Source: Algoriphagus zhangzhouensis
Lineage (GTDB): Bacteria > Bacteroidota > Bacteroidia > Cytophagales > Cyclobacteriaceae
Direction of reading: 5' to 3'
Assembly: GCF_900148515.1 (NCBI RefSeq)
Contig: NZ_FRXN01000001.1
Span: forward strand, 372,001-436,000
DNA: 64,000 nt
In this document: in pieces, positions 9,536 through 18,452 of the stretch
Numbering within the stretch: the stretch's first letter is position 1
Layout: each line of letters opens with the position of its first letter
Notes under the pieces: model-generated
Told to the model about the DNA's origin: nothing
What the model saw: the letters and a program-made list of their open reading frames with translations, nothing else
Databases searched by the model: none
Program-made: the position numbers and the translations under genes

Positions 9536-12375
9536 TGAGGAAAAGTTATTCCATAAGAAATGATTTTTGGCTGACCTTGGTCATAGGTTCAGTTTTGGTT
9601 CTCTTGGTTATCATTTTGGGATTGAGCTTTTTCACCGCAATATTCAATACCCAAATAGATTCCAGAAAAGACTTTTTGAACAAACAAACAGAGCTAGCTG
9701 CAAGAGGGCTTGAGTTGGAAGTAAGAAGGTTTGAGGATGAGTCCAAAGAAATCATTACTTACCTCGAAGATCCCGGGCATGAGTTGGATGACTATGATGA
9801 AGAGTTTACTTACACTGCACGGAGACTCTTTTATGCCTTCCCTAATTTACTGGATTCCATCTGGGTAGATATGCAGGATTCGGTTTTGGTTTTTACCATG
9901 AATGAGCGAAATGACTTTTTTAGAACCCAGTCGGAAGAGTCATTTCCGATGTCAGAAAATAAAGAGTTTTCAAACCTGATTCTTGGAAAAAAAGGCTTTA
10001 GGGTGCTGTATTCGCTAGATTTGATCTCATATACCAAAAGCTATATATCCAATTATTACGTTAATCCCGGTGGTGGGAAGTTTATGATTTTTGATGAGGA
10101 GCTTGTCCCTCTAAGCAATACCTCCATTGAGTTAAATCATGAACAAATAGAGCCTTTGATCGAGGATATGGCTTTGGGCTTAAAAGGATTCTATGAAGCC
10201 TCTTGGAAAAATAAGGGGGAGGAAATTACTGGAATAATAGCACAATATCCTTTTAGCTTTATTCTTTCAAATAGGAGTGGTACCTTGATTTTTGCTGTTC
10301 CTACAGAGGGCCTTACCAGCGGTATCTATAAAACCTACTTTTTTCTATTTCTAGGCTTTGTTTTCTTATTAGTTGCGACTATTGGGTTCTTTGTAGTATC
10401 GCTCAAAAATAGCCTGGATTTCCAACGAGTTCAGGATAAAAACATTAAAGAAATTCAGGATTTATTTGATCAGCAAGGGTTGTTGCTGCATGAATTGAGG
10501 GGCTTCTTTTTCTTTCATGATTATAAAGGAAATATGACTCGTGTTAGTAAAGAGGTTGAAGAAACATTAGGCCATTCTCAGCAAGAATTTATGGCTGTCT
10601 TCCAAAATGAATTTTCACACCCAGGAGCGATTGATGTCAAAGAGAAAATTTTAGCTGCCCTTCAAGAAGGTCGAGATTTGATCGATCTGGAATATGATTT
10701 TGTAAAACCAAACGGAAAGAAAATTAGGCTTAAACTATTTGAAAAACTGCTTTTTGATAAGATAGGCCGATTCAATGGAGGAATGGGTATCTGTACGGAT
10801 ATCACTGAGCAATACCAATCTAGGATTCATCTTCAAGAAAGTGAAACTCGCCTTAGAACTTTAATCGGTAATATTCCAGATCCTATTTTTATATATGATA
10901 ATCAAGGTGTTGTGATTGATTATCATGGTATTGAGAAGGAAAATATAGATGATATCGGTAAGGATCCTTTAGGGAAAAAATTGGAGGATTTTGTTCAGCC
11001 TTCACTTACTGATTCGATAAGAAATACTTTCAATGATGCCAGAGAAAGTAAAACTATACAGACTATCAATGTAAAGTGGGCTACTTCATCAAGGGAAAAG
11101 CATTATGAAATGAGATTTTTTCCTTTGGATTCTGAGCGAATGATGTCCATTTCCAAAGATATTACTGGCCAAAAGATTTGGGAAAAAGGACTGATGGATG
11201 CAATGAACGCGGCAGATCAAGCTTCTAAGGCTAAATCAGAATTCTTGGCCAATATGAGTCATGAAATCCGTACTCCAATGAATGGTTTATTGGGGATCAT
11301 CGATTTATTGGAACAAACCAATTTGAGTAAAATCCAGAAACAGTATGTTGATATTGTCAAAAACTCAGGAAATACTCTTTTAGGTATTATCAAGGATATT
11401 TTAGATTACTCCAAAATTGAAGCTGGTAAAATAGAGATTCTGAAAGAAGTATTTGACCCGATAAAGGAATTGGAAAGTCAATCTCAAACTCTTCTTGGCT
11501 TAGCTTCCCAAAAGCAAATTGAATTTTCCTTCAAAAAACCTTCTGAATCCCCATTTTTAATAGAAGGTGATAAAATAAAGCTGAACCAGATCTTTTTGAA
11601 TTTAGTCGGGAATGCGATTAAGTTTACTCCAGAGAATGGGAAAGTGGATGTGGAGTTATCAATCGATCAGGTTAATGGTGATAGTTACTTTTTGAATTGC
11701 TCAGTCAAAGATACCGGAATAGGTATTTCTAACGACCTGATAGAAAAATTGAGTGATCCATTTTACCAGATTGATAGTTCCGCAACAAGGAATTATCAAG
11801 GAACTGGTTTAGGTTTGGCAATTGCCAAGAAGCTTTTGGAAATGATGGGAGGTGAATTGGAAATCCAAAGTGAAGAAGGGGTCGGTTCTGTTTTTCAATT
11901 TTCTATTTTAGTTCAAAAAGTTAATGAGAATGATATTTCACCAGTTTCTAAAGAGCCTTCGTGGGCTGAGATAAAAGAAAGTGGAAAGAATAATCCTTTG
12001 AAAATATTATTGACAGAAGATAATGATCTCAATCTTCAATTGATGCTGTTGATGTTGGATCAGCTAGGTTTCAAACATGAAGTTGCGAGGAATGGAAAAG
12101 ACGCTTTGGAAAAAGTCAAAGCAAGCGAATTCGATATAGTTCTTATGGATGTTCAGATGCCTGTCATGAATGGACTTGAGGCATCTACAGAAATCAGAAA
12201 ACTCCCAAATAAAAGGGATTTGATCATCATTGGGCTTTCAGCAAATGTCTTTGATGATGATTATATGAAAGCTATTGAGGCCGGAATGGATGATTATTTG
12301 ACCAAACCGATTCGACTAGCAGTATTGGCAGATAGGTTGAATTTCTATTCCAAAAAAATCAGGGAAAGAGCCTAA
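9535..12375 (+). CDS. Hybrid sensor histidine kinase/response regulator
   Basis: The 946-residue protein has transmembrane helix 1 at about 12-38, a periplasmic domain of about 225 residues, helix 2 at about 265-290, two PAS-like domains (about 310-430 and 435-545), HisKA, HATPase_c and a C-terminal receiver. The phospho-acceptor is H576 in SHEIRTPMNG. ATP-binding boxes include NLVGNAIKFT, DTGIGIS and GTGLGLAIAKK. The receiver has D872 in LMDVQMPVMNG and K924 in LTKPI. There is no DNA-binding output domain, so signal must pass to an Hpt protein or to another partner not in this window. The upstream lipoprotein gene overlaps by one base. Confidence 0.92.
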   Translation: MRKSYSIRNDFWLTLVIGSVLVLLVIILGLSFFTAIFNTQIDSRKDFLNKQTELAARGLELEVRRFEDESKEIITYLEDPGHELDDYDEEFTYTARRLFYAFPNLLDSIWVDMQDSVLVFTMNERNDFFRTQSEESFPMSENKEFSNLILGKKGFRVLYSLDLISYTKSYISNYYVNPGGGKFMIFDEELVPLSNTSIELNHEQIEPLIEDMALGLKGFYEASWKNKGEEITGIIAQYPFSFILSNRSGTLIFAVPTEGLTSGIYKTYFFLFLGFVFLLVATIGFFVVSLKNSLDFQRVQDKNIKEIQDLFDQQGLLLHELRGFFFFHDYKGNMTRVSKEVEETLGHSQQEFMAVFQNEFSHPGAIDVKEKILAALQEGRDLIDLEYDFVKPNGKKIRLKLFEKLLFDKIGRFNGGMGICTDITEQYQSRIHLQESETRLRTLIGNIPDPIFIYDNQGVVIDYHGIEKENIDDIGKDPLGKKLEDFVQPSLTDSIRNTFNDARESKTIQTINVKWATSSREKHYEMRFFPLDSERMMSISKDITGQKIWEKGLMDAMNAADQASKAKSEFLANMSHEIRTPMNGLLGIIDLLEQTNLSKIQKQYVDIVKNSGNTLLGIIKDILDYSKIEAGKIEILKEVFDPIKELESQSQTLLGLASQKQIEFSFKKPSESPFLIEGDKIKLNQIFLNLVGNAIKFTPENGKVDVELSIDQVNGDSYFLNCSVKDTGIGISNDLIEKLSDPFYQIDSSATRNYQGTGLGLAIAKKLLEMMGGELEIQSEEGVGSVFQFSILVQKVNENDISPVSKEPSWAEIKESGKNNPLKILLTEDNDLNLQLMLLMLDQLGFKHEVARNGKDALEKVKASEFDIVLMDVQMPVMNGLEASTEIRKLPNKRDLIIIGLSANVFDDDYMKAIEAGMDDYLTKPIRLAVLADRLNFYSKKIRERA

Positions 12376-12390
12376 GGAAAGAGCAATAAA

Positions 12391-12420
12391 AAAGCCCTCA
12401 TTTGAGGGCTTTCATTTTTT
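12391..12420. terminator. Bidirectional terminator between hybrid kinase and E2 genes
   Basis: Perfect 10-base arms, AAAGCCCTCA (12391-12400) and TGAGGGCTTT (12403-12412), with T-rich sequence on the right and an A-run on the left. It can serve both converging transcripts. Confidence 0.85.
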
Positions 12421-13723
12421 AGAACGTTGAGTTCATGTCAAATGCTTCGAGATAATCGGCCACACGCCTTACAAACATACCTCCCAATGATCCATCCACT
12501 ACTCGGTGATCATAGGAATGAGATAAGAACATTTTATGGCGGATCGCAATTACATCTCCAGTTGGAGTTTCGACAACTGCTGGCTTTTTCACGATTGCAC
12601 CAACAGCCATGATCGCTACTTGAGGCTGTGGGATAATAGGTGTACCCATGACGTTACCAAATGAACCGACATTTGAAACGGTGTATGTTCCACCTGCTAA
12701 ATCATCTGCAGTCAATTTATTGTTTCTAGCTCTATTAGCCAGGTCATTTACTTTTTTGGATACTCCAACCAGGTTCAGTTGGTCTGCATTTTTGATCACA
12801 GGAACGATTAGATTTCCGGATGGTAATGCCACTGCCATTCCCACATTGATATCTTTCTTCTTGATGATTTTATCTCCGTCTATTGAGATATTGATCATTG
12901 GGAAGTCACGAATAGCACGAGCTATTGCTTCAATGAAAAATGGAGTATAGGTAATGGACTCACCATATTTAGCGCGATAAGCAGTTTTGCTCTTTTCTCT
13001 CCAAAGAACAATATTCGTCATGTCGGCTTCTACAAAAGAAGTCACATGTGCAGAAATACGCTTGGAATCGACCATTCTTTGAGCAATCATCTTACGCATT
13101 CTGTCCATTTCGATGATCTCATCAGTTGCTGAGATACTGACTTGAACTTTTGGTTCTGCAATGGAAGGTGCGGGTGTATTTACTGGAGCAGCAACCGTTT
13201 TTTGTGATCTGTTATCCAAGTAATTCAACATATCCTGCTTGGTCACTCGACCTTCTTTCCCAGTTCCAGGAATTTTAGCCAGTTCATTGGCATCAATTCC
13301 TTCCTCTTTAGCTATGCTTTTAACAAGAGGCGAATAGAACCTAGAGTCGTTTGAAGCTGGAGAAGCATGAGCTTCTTCCAAGATAGCAGATGTGTTTGCT
13401 GGAGCTGAAGCAATTAATTCTTCTTTTGGTGTGTTAGCGCTTTCTTCAGGCTTTGATGCCGGTAAAGCTTCTACACTTCCATTTTCCGCTTCGATAATGG
13501 CAATAGGAGCACCCACAGCGACGACGTCGCCTTCTTTCACCAAGATCTTTTTGAGGACACCTGCATGTGTGGCAGGAACTTCCGTATCTACCTTATCAGT
13601 AGCTACTTCCAAGACAGATTCATCCTGCTCGATGCTGTCTCCCTCTTTTTTCAACCAGGTGAGAATGGTCCCTTCTATGATACTTTCTCCCATTTTGGGC
13701 ATAAGCATTTCTACACTTGCCAT
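12419..13723 (-). CDS. 2-oxoacid dehydrogenase E2 (dihydrolipoamide acyltransferase)
   Basis: The 434-residue E2 has a lipoyl domain at residues 1-80 with the lipoylated Lys in ATDKVDTEVP. An Ala/Pro-rich linker and a peripheral subunit-binding domain follow (SPLVKSIAKEEG...GTGKEGRVTKQDML). The catalytic domain ends in SHSYDHRVVDGSLGG, the HxxxDG active site. It forms the core of a pyruvate, 2-oxoglutarate or branched-chain dehydrogenase complex. The arrangement with a single lipoyl domain best fits the branched-chain type, which would produce substrates for IcmF, but this is inference. E1 and E3 genes are not in the window. It lies 86 bases downstream of cinA. Confidence 0.88.
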   Translation of the reverse strand: MASVEMLMPKMGESIIEGTILTWLKKEGDSIEQDESVLEVATDKVDTEVPATHAGVLKKILVKEGDVVAVGAPIAIIEAENGSVEALPASKPEESANTPKEELIASAPANTSAILEEAHASPASNDSRFYSPLVKSIAKEEGIDANELAKIPGTGKEGRVTKQDMLNYLDNRSQKTVAAPVNTPAPSIAEPKVQVSISATDEIIEMDRMRKMIAQRMVDSKRISAHVTSFVEADMTNIVLWREKSKTAYRAKYGESITYTPFFIEAIARAIRDFPMINISIDGDKIIKKKDINVGMAVALPSGNLIVPVIKNADQLNLVGVSKKVNDLANRARNNKLTADDLAGGTYTVSNVGSFGNVMGTPIIPQPQVAIMAVGAIVKKPAVVETPTGDVIAIRHKMFLSHSYDHRVVDGSLGGMFVRRVADYLEAFDMNSTF

Positions 13724-13809
13724 ACTATCTTTGGTATTTAATTGGGTTAATGTTTAAGTTTTAAAATTAAATTTTATAAAACTATCAAACAAACCTATGG
13801 TTTAAAATT

Positions 13810-15066
13810 TTATTTGTCATCACTGGAAAGCTGAACTCTTAATAAATTTAAAACAGCAACGCCAGTTAATTGAATATTCAGCAATCTATCTTGGGTCAAT
13901 TGGAGTTTTTTTGTAACCGTTCCATTCTCTCCTGCACAAGCAATCCAGACTGTACCGACAGGTTTTTCTTCTGATCCACCATCAGGTCCTGCGACTCCAC
14001 TTGAAGCTAGTCCAAAATCTGAATGGAAAATTTTACGAACCCCTTCAGACATTTCATGAACCGTTTCTTCACTGACAGCTCCATATTTTTCCAATGTTTC
14101 GGCCTTTACTCCCAATATTTCCTGCTTGAATTGATTGTGATATGGGACGATAGAACCTTGGAAATAATTGCTGCTTCCAGGGACTGAGGTAATCAAATGG
14201 GAAATATATCCTCCGGAACAGCTCTCTGCCAAAGCTAGGGTTTTCCCGCTTTTCTTCAAAAGCTTTCCAATGGCTGTTTCGAGGGTTTCTTCATTGTATC
14301 CGAAAACATATTTACCAATTCTTGGGAAAATTAAGCTGATCTGTTGCTCTACCTGTTCCTGAAGTTCAATGAGATTAGTTCCAAAAGCTGTTAGCCTTAA
14401 TTTCACCTGTCCTAGAGAGGGCAAATATGCCAAACGAATATGATCTGGCAATGCATTTTCCCAGTCTGCAATTAAGTCTGCTAACCAGCTCTCACCAATT
14501 CCTACAGTTTTGACCACTTTGTGATAAATCACAGGAAGCTCAAAAATCTCAGGAAGTTTCGGTAGAACAAAATCATTCATCAATCGCTTCATCTCATGAG
14601 GAACCCCTGGCATAGACATCCAATAGGTTCCATTTCTTTCAAACCACATTCCTGGGGCTGTTCCAGCTGGATTTGGTACATATTCACAACAAGCAGGAAG
14701 GTGACCTTGAAGCGTATTCAAAGGGGTCATTTCTCTTCCTCTTTTTTTGAAAAACTCGGTAATTGCGGAGACCGCTTCCGGAACTTCCACGATGGGACAG
14801 CCAAAATATTCAGCCATTAGGGGTTTGGTCAAATCATCTTGAGTTGGACCCAAACCTCCTGTGATTAGAATCAAATCGACTCTCTTTTCAGCTTGCGAAA
14901 AAGCATCTAGGATATCATTCCTATTGTCTCCGACTGTTGTTTTATGTGCGACTTTTACGCCTTTCAAATCCAATTGTTGGGAGATCCAGTGGCTATTGGT
15001 ATCCATGATTTGTCCATATAGGAGCTCGTCTCCAATGGCTATGATTTCTGCTTTGATCAGTTTCAT
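13810..15066 (-). CDS. cinA: CinA family protein (competence/damage-inducible; NMN deamidase domain)
   Basis: This 418-residue protein has both CinA halves. The N-terminal MoaB/MogA-like domain (AEIIAIGDELLYGQIMDTN, LILITGGLGPTQDD) acts in related enzymes as an ADP-ribose pyrophosphatase. The C-terminal PncC domain (LALAESCSGGYISHLIT, GVAGPDGGSEEKPVGTVW) deamidates nicotinamide mononucleotide. The expected role is pyridine-nucleotide repair and recycling in the cytosol. It sits 4 bases after the SDR gene, so folA-SDR-cinA form an operon. Confidence 0.9.
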   Translation of the reverse strand: MKLIKAEIIAIGDELLYGQIMDTNSHWISQQLDLKGVKVAHKTTVGDNRNDILDAFSQAEKRVDLILITGGLGPTQDDLTKPLMAEYFGCPIVEVPEAVSAITEFFKKRGREMTPLNTLQGHLPACCEYVPNPAGTAPGMWFERNGTYWMSMPGVPHEMKRLMNDFVLPKLPEIFELPVIYHKVVKTVGIGESWLADLIADWENALPDHIRLAYLPSLGQVKLRLTAFGTNLIELQEQVEQQISLIFPRIGKYVFGYNEETLETAIGKLLKKSGKTLALAESCSGGYISHLITSVPGSSNYFQGSIVPYHNQFKQEILGVKAETLEKYGAVSEETVHEMSEGVRKIFHSDFGLASSGVAGPDGGSEEKPVGTVWIACAGENGTVTKKLQLTQDRLLNIQLTGVAVLNLLRVQLSSDDK

Positions 15067-15070
15067 ATGA

Positions 15071-15862
15071 TTATCTGACTTTTGCTTTTTTTAAGTATTT
15101 GGTAAATAATGAAGGGAAGAATCTTTTGATATAAACACCAAAGATCTCCTTACCTCCAATCAATACTTCCTCTTTTTGTTTGCGAATTGCTGAAAAAATT
15201 TGCTCCGCGCATTCTTTCGCTTCCATCCCATTCGCTTGTGCATCATCCATTTGGTTCAGAGCAGTGCCATCTCCGGTCAAGGCATTGACTGAAACCTGTG
15301 TCTTGATAAAGCCTGGGCAAATCATCGTTACCAATATCCCATCTTCATAGCATTCAGCTCTTAATGATTCAAAAAAGCCATGAAGGGCATGTTTGGAAGC
15401 GGCATAGGAAGATCGGTAAGGGGTTCCAAATTTTCCTACTAGACTAGTTACAACTCCAAAATGACCCTTTTTATTTTCTATGAAATAAGGGAGAATGGCC
15501 TTAGTCAAAGCTACAGTGCCAAAGAAATTGACTTCCATAAGTTTTCTGTCAACTTCCAATTGAGTTTCTGTCACCAAGGATCGTTGGCTTATTCCTCCGT
15601 TTTGAAATAGAATATCGACTTTTCCGAAAAGCTGAACAGCCTCGTGGACTAATTCAGTTGCTTTATCAGTTTGAGAAAGATCTAAAGGTAAAATCTTAGC
15701 GTTTTGGGGATTTGAGCAAGCTTCTTTAACTCTAGTCAACTCTTTTTCATTTCTAGCCGAAAGAATGACTTTATATCCTTTGGAATTAAAAAGATAAACA
15801 CATGCTTCACCGATTCCAGAAGATGCCCCAGTAATCCAGATTACCTCTTTGGAAGTGTTCAT
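15071..15862 (-). CDS. Short-chain dehydrogenase/reductase
   Basis: This 263-residue classical SDR has the NAD(P)-binding TGASSGIG near residue 12, NGGISQRS in the place of the NNAG motif, and the catalytic SYAASKHAL (Tyr-x-x-x-Lys). The Arg in LSARNE suggests NADP(H). The substrate is not known. The start codon overlaps the folA stop by 4 bases, and cinA follows 4 bases later. A pteridine-related substrate is possible given the folA neighbour, but nothing in the sequence proves it. Confidence 0.85.
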   Translation of the reverse strand: MNTSKEVIWITGASSGIGEACVYLFNSKGYKVILSARNEKELTRVKEACSNPQNAKILPLDLSQTDKATELVHEAVQLFGKVDILFQNGGISQRSLVTETQLEVDRKLMEVNFFGTVALTKAILPYFIENKKGHFGVVTSLVGKFGTPYRSSYAASKHALHGFFESLRAECYEDGILVTMICPGFIKTQVSVNALTGDGTALNQMDDAQANGMEAKECAEQIFSAIRKQKEEVLIGGKEIFGVYIKRFFPSLFTKYLKKAKVR

Positions 15863-16362
15863 TTTTTCACTTTTTCGTAGTCTACAAAGGAAAATGAATA
15901 CTCATGCCTTTCGTCTGCTGGGTGAAACTCTCTAAAGGTTTCCTTCCAATTTTCTTTGCTGAATTCAGGGAAATAGGTGTCGCCTTCTGGCTCTGCATCA
16001 ACTTCAGTCAGGTTCATTTTATCAGCTATCTGAAGAGATTGTTTGTAGATTTCTCCCCCTCCGATGACGTATAATTTGCCAGCATCTGCTTTTTGAGCAT
16101 AAGTAACTGCATCCTCTATGGAGGAGAAAGTGTGGTGACCTTCAGGCACCGAATAGCTTGAATCTCGAGTGATGACTAGGTGAGTTCGGTTGGGTAGAGG
16201 TTTACCTAGTGATTCAAAGGTCTTTCTTCCCATCAGAATATAGTTTCCCGAAGTGATAGCCTTGAATCTCTTGAAATCCTCAGGGAGCTTCCACACAAGG
16301 TCATTGCCTTTTCCAATAACTCTATTCTTAGCGACTGCAGCGATTAATATTATTTCCATCAT
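15859..16362 (-). CDS. folA: Dihydrofolate reductase
   Basis: The 167-residue enzyme has the typical DHFR features IILIAAVAKNRVIGKGNDLVW, LPEDFKRFK with the active-site acidic region, YILMGRKTFESLG, and VIGGGEIYKQSL (NADPH phosphate contacts). It reduces dihydrofolate to tetrahydrofolate with NADPH. The protein begins MM, so translation may start at 16362 or 16359. It heads a folA-SDR-cinA operon through a 4-base overlap. Confidence 0.95.
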   Translation of the reverse strand: MMEIILIAAVAKNRVIGKGNDLVWKLPEDFKRFKAITSGNYILMGRKTFESLGKPLPNRTHLVITRDSSYSVPEGHHTFSSIEDAVTYAQKADAGKLYVIGGGEIYKQSLQIADKMNLTEVDAEPEGDTYFPEFSKENWKETFREFHPADERHEYSFSFVDYEKVKK

Positions 16363-16432
16363 TGTATAGCTGAGCCTGAATTTACTGGGGTATGATGGTT
16401 AAAAAAAGCTTTTGTTTGATAAGTTGGATATA

Positions 16433-16466
16433 AAAAAAGGAGGTGTTTGAACCTCCTTTTTTCGTT
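16433..16466. terminator. Terminator after the DUF4412 gene
   Basis: AAAAAAGGAGGT (16433-16444) and ACCTCCTTTTTT (16451-16462) form a 12-base perfect stem with a 6-base loop. It lies just past the stop of the minus-strand DUF4412 gene, with a T-run on both strands. Confidence 0.85.
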
Positions 16467-16467
16467 T

Positions 16468-17391
16468 TTATTGCTGTTTCATGGCTTGCATGACGTTGGG
16501 ATAATCCGCCGAAGTAAATGATTTGGGACTATCAGGTTCTATTTCAATGACTTTCATGTCTACCTTGGATCCATCAGTGGATGTATAGGTCATTTCCATA
16601 AAATTCCCATTAGGAATGTCTTTGAAATGCTTTTGATATTTTTCCTGTGCTCCTTGCTTCATGAATGGGCTATTCATACCCCAAAATGAATTTACTCCAT
16701 CTATAGGTTCAGTAGTAGTCCAATAATAGCCTTCTCCATCTTCACTTTTTACATGATACTCTTCGCAGGTATAACCAAGGATGTCTTTTGTGTTTCCGGT
16801 TTTTTCTAAAACCACATCTTTTTCTTCAATGTTTTGATCAATCTCCTCATCGGTCATATCTGTCATACCATCTAGGTCAAGTTTGTATGCAAATGAGCTT
16901 TTCTCACCATCATTATCCATAAATAATACACTGGCTTGATTTGGTGTATCAAAAACCATGGTGGTAACTACTTGCGGATTTTTAGGATCCTGAATTTCCA
17001 TACCTGTGAAATCAGTACTTGAACCCATCAATGATTTGATGAAAACTGGATCGTCTTTCTTTCCATTTTTTTCAGTGGCATCTAATTGAAGAACCATAAA
17101 CCCAAGGAAATTATACTCATCTGCAATTGCGACATCTTCACCCATTCCAGATAGAATGGACTCCATATCAATATTTATAGGGTTTCCGTCATCATCTGTT
17201 CCATAGATACTACCCAACTGTTTTTCAAGTTGCTTTTGGACCATCTTCTCAGCTTCTTTTTCTGCGCGTTTTTCTATCGCATTTTGCGCCCCTCTCTCAG
17301 CTGCTTTTTGGATTTTTTTGATGAATTGTGCTTCTGCCTCAAAGGTTAAAGAAAAAAGTAGAAGCAATATCAAAGTGTTTATCTTTTTCAT
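16468..17391 (-). CDS. DUF4412-type secreted protein
   Basis: The 307-residue protein has a signal peptide (MKKINTLILLLLFS..AEAQ). An Ala/Glu/Lys-rich helix follows (about 25-70, a possible coiled coil). The C-terminal region has alternating strands, with DILGYTCEEYHV and YYWTTTEP, resembling the DUF4412 domain of periplasmic Bacteroidota proteins. I chose the ATG at 17391. A longer frame to 17502 adds 37 residues, puts the signal peptide inside the protein and overlaps fmt. No molecular function is known. Confidence 0.75.
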   Translation of the reverse strand: MKKINTLILLLLFSLTFEAEAQFIKKIQKAAERGAQNAIEKRAEKEAEKMVQKQLEKQLGSIYGTDDDGNPINIDMESILSGMGEDVAIADEYNFLGFMVLQLDATEKNGKKDDPVFIKSLMGSSTDFTGMEIQDPKNPQVVTTMVFDTPNQASVLFMDNDGEKSSFAYKLDLDGMTDMTDEEIDQNIEEKDVVLEKTGNTKDILGYTCEEYHVKSEDGEGYYWTTTEPIDGVNSFWGMNSPFMKQGAQEKYQKHFKDIPNGNFMEMTYTSTDGSKVDMKVIEIEPDSPKSFTSADYPNVMQAMKQQ

Positions 17392-17482
17392 AGAGTGTAA
17401 AAGTTTGTAAGTCAGGAGACAAGTTCTAAAAAAATAGAGAACAGTCAAAAATATAAAGTGCAAAAATATGTATTTTAAAAGA

Positions 17483-18409
17483 TTAGCTGAACTTATAGCC
17501 ACGTAGAAAATCTTCAGTTTTCATCCTTTTCTTACCTTCCAATTGAAGTTCCAAAATTTCCAACTGTCCGGCTGAGGTTCCCATTCTCAAATAGGTTTTT
17601 TCGTCGGTATAGATCTTTCCTGGGATACTTGAAAGGTCAGTCTTAAATACTTTGGATTGGTAGATTTTACAGACTTTTCCTTCCAATTCAGTCCAAGCTG
17701 CAGGATAGGGAGAAAGTCCTCTTACCAAATTATGTATTGATTCAGCAGAGTTTTCCCAATCTATTTTACATGTCTCTTTGAATATCTTCGGAGCGTGATG
17801 AAGCGCCTTGCTTTCGTCTTGAGGAAGTGGATTGACTTCTCCTTTGGCAATGTCTTCAACTGTTTTGACAACCAATTCCGAGCCGATATTCATCAATTTT
17901 TCATATACCTCACCCAAACTTTCTTCCGGAAGGATCGGAGTTTTTTCCTGATGAATAATTGATCCAGTATCAATTTCATGCTTTAAGAAAAAGGTAGTAA
18001 CTCCCGTTTCTTTTTCACCATTAATAATCGCCCAATTGATAGGAGCTGCACCTCTATAATTTGGTAGCAATGATGCGTGAAGGTTGAAAGTGCCCAGAGG
18101 AGGCATGCTCCAAACCACTTCTGGTAGCATCCTAAAAGCAACTACAATCTGAAGGTCTGCCTGGTAAGACTTCAGTTCTTCCAGAAATTCTGGGGACTTT
18201 AAATTGGTAGGTTGTAAGACGGGAATCTCATGCTTCAAAGCGGCTTCTTTGACTGGAGAAGGAATAAGTTTTTGACCTCTTCCTTTTGGTTTGTCAGGAG
18301 CAGTGATCACTGCTACGACATTCCAGCCGTTTTCTACTAATTTATCCAAGGAAGGAACCGCAAACTCAGGAGTTCCCATGTATATGATTTTCAAATCTTT
18401 ATTTGACAT
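17483..18409 (-). CDS. fmt: Methionyl-tRNA formyltransferase
   Basis: This 308-residue enzyme has the N-terminal formyltransferase fold (YMGTPEFAVPSLDKL, TAPDKPKGRGQ) and the catalytic block FNLHASLLPNYRGAAPINWA followed by GVTTFFLKHEIDTGSII. The C-terminal tRNA-binding OB-like domain begins with NLVRGLSPYPAAWT. It transfers a formyl group from 10-formyl-tetrahydrofolate to Met-tRNA(fMet). The length is normal. It is followed by the DUF4412 gene on the same strand after about 90 bases. Confidence 0.96.
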   Translation of the reverse strand: MSNKDLKIIYMGTPEFAVPSLDKLVENGWNVVAVITAPDKPKGRGQKLIPSPVKEAALKHEIPVLQPTNLKSPEFLEELKSYQADLQIVVAFRMLPEVVWSMPPLGTFNLHASLLPNYRGAAPINWAIINGEKETGVTTFFLKHEIDTGSIIHQEKTPILPEESLGEVYEKLMNIGSELVVKTVEDIAKGEVNPLPQDESKALHHAPKIFKETCKIDWENSAESIHNLVRGLSPYPAAWTELEGKVCKIYQSKVFKTDLSSIPGKIYTDEKTYLRMGTSAGQLEILELQLEGKKRMKTEDFLRGYKFS

Positions 18410-18452
18410 AATGGTGTAATTCTAAGGGGGTAAAACTTTTGTAATCAGAAGA

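Noticed and set aside
17392..17502. N-terminal extension of the DUF4412 protein
   Set aside because: It would place the signal peptide inside the protein and overlap fmt; the start at 17391 is better.
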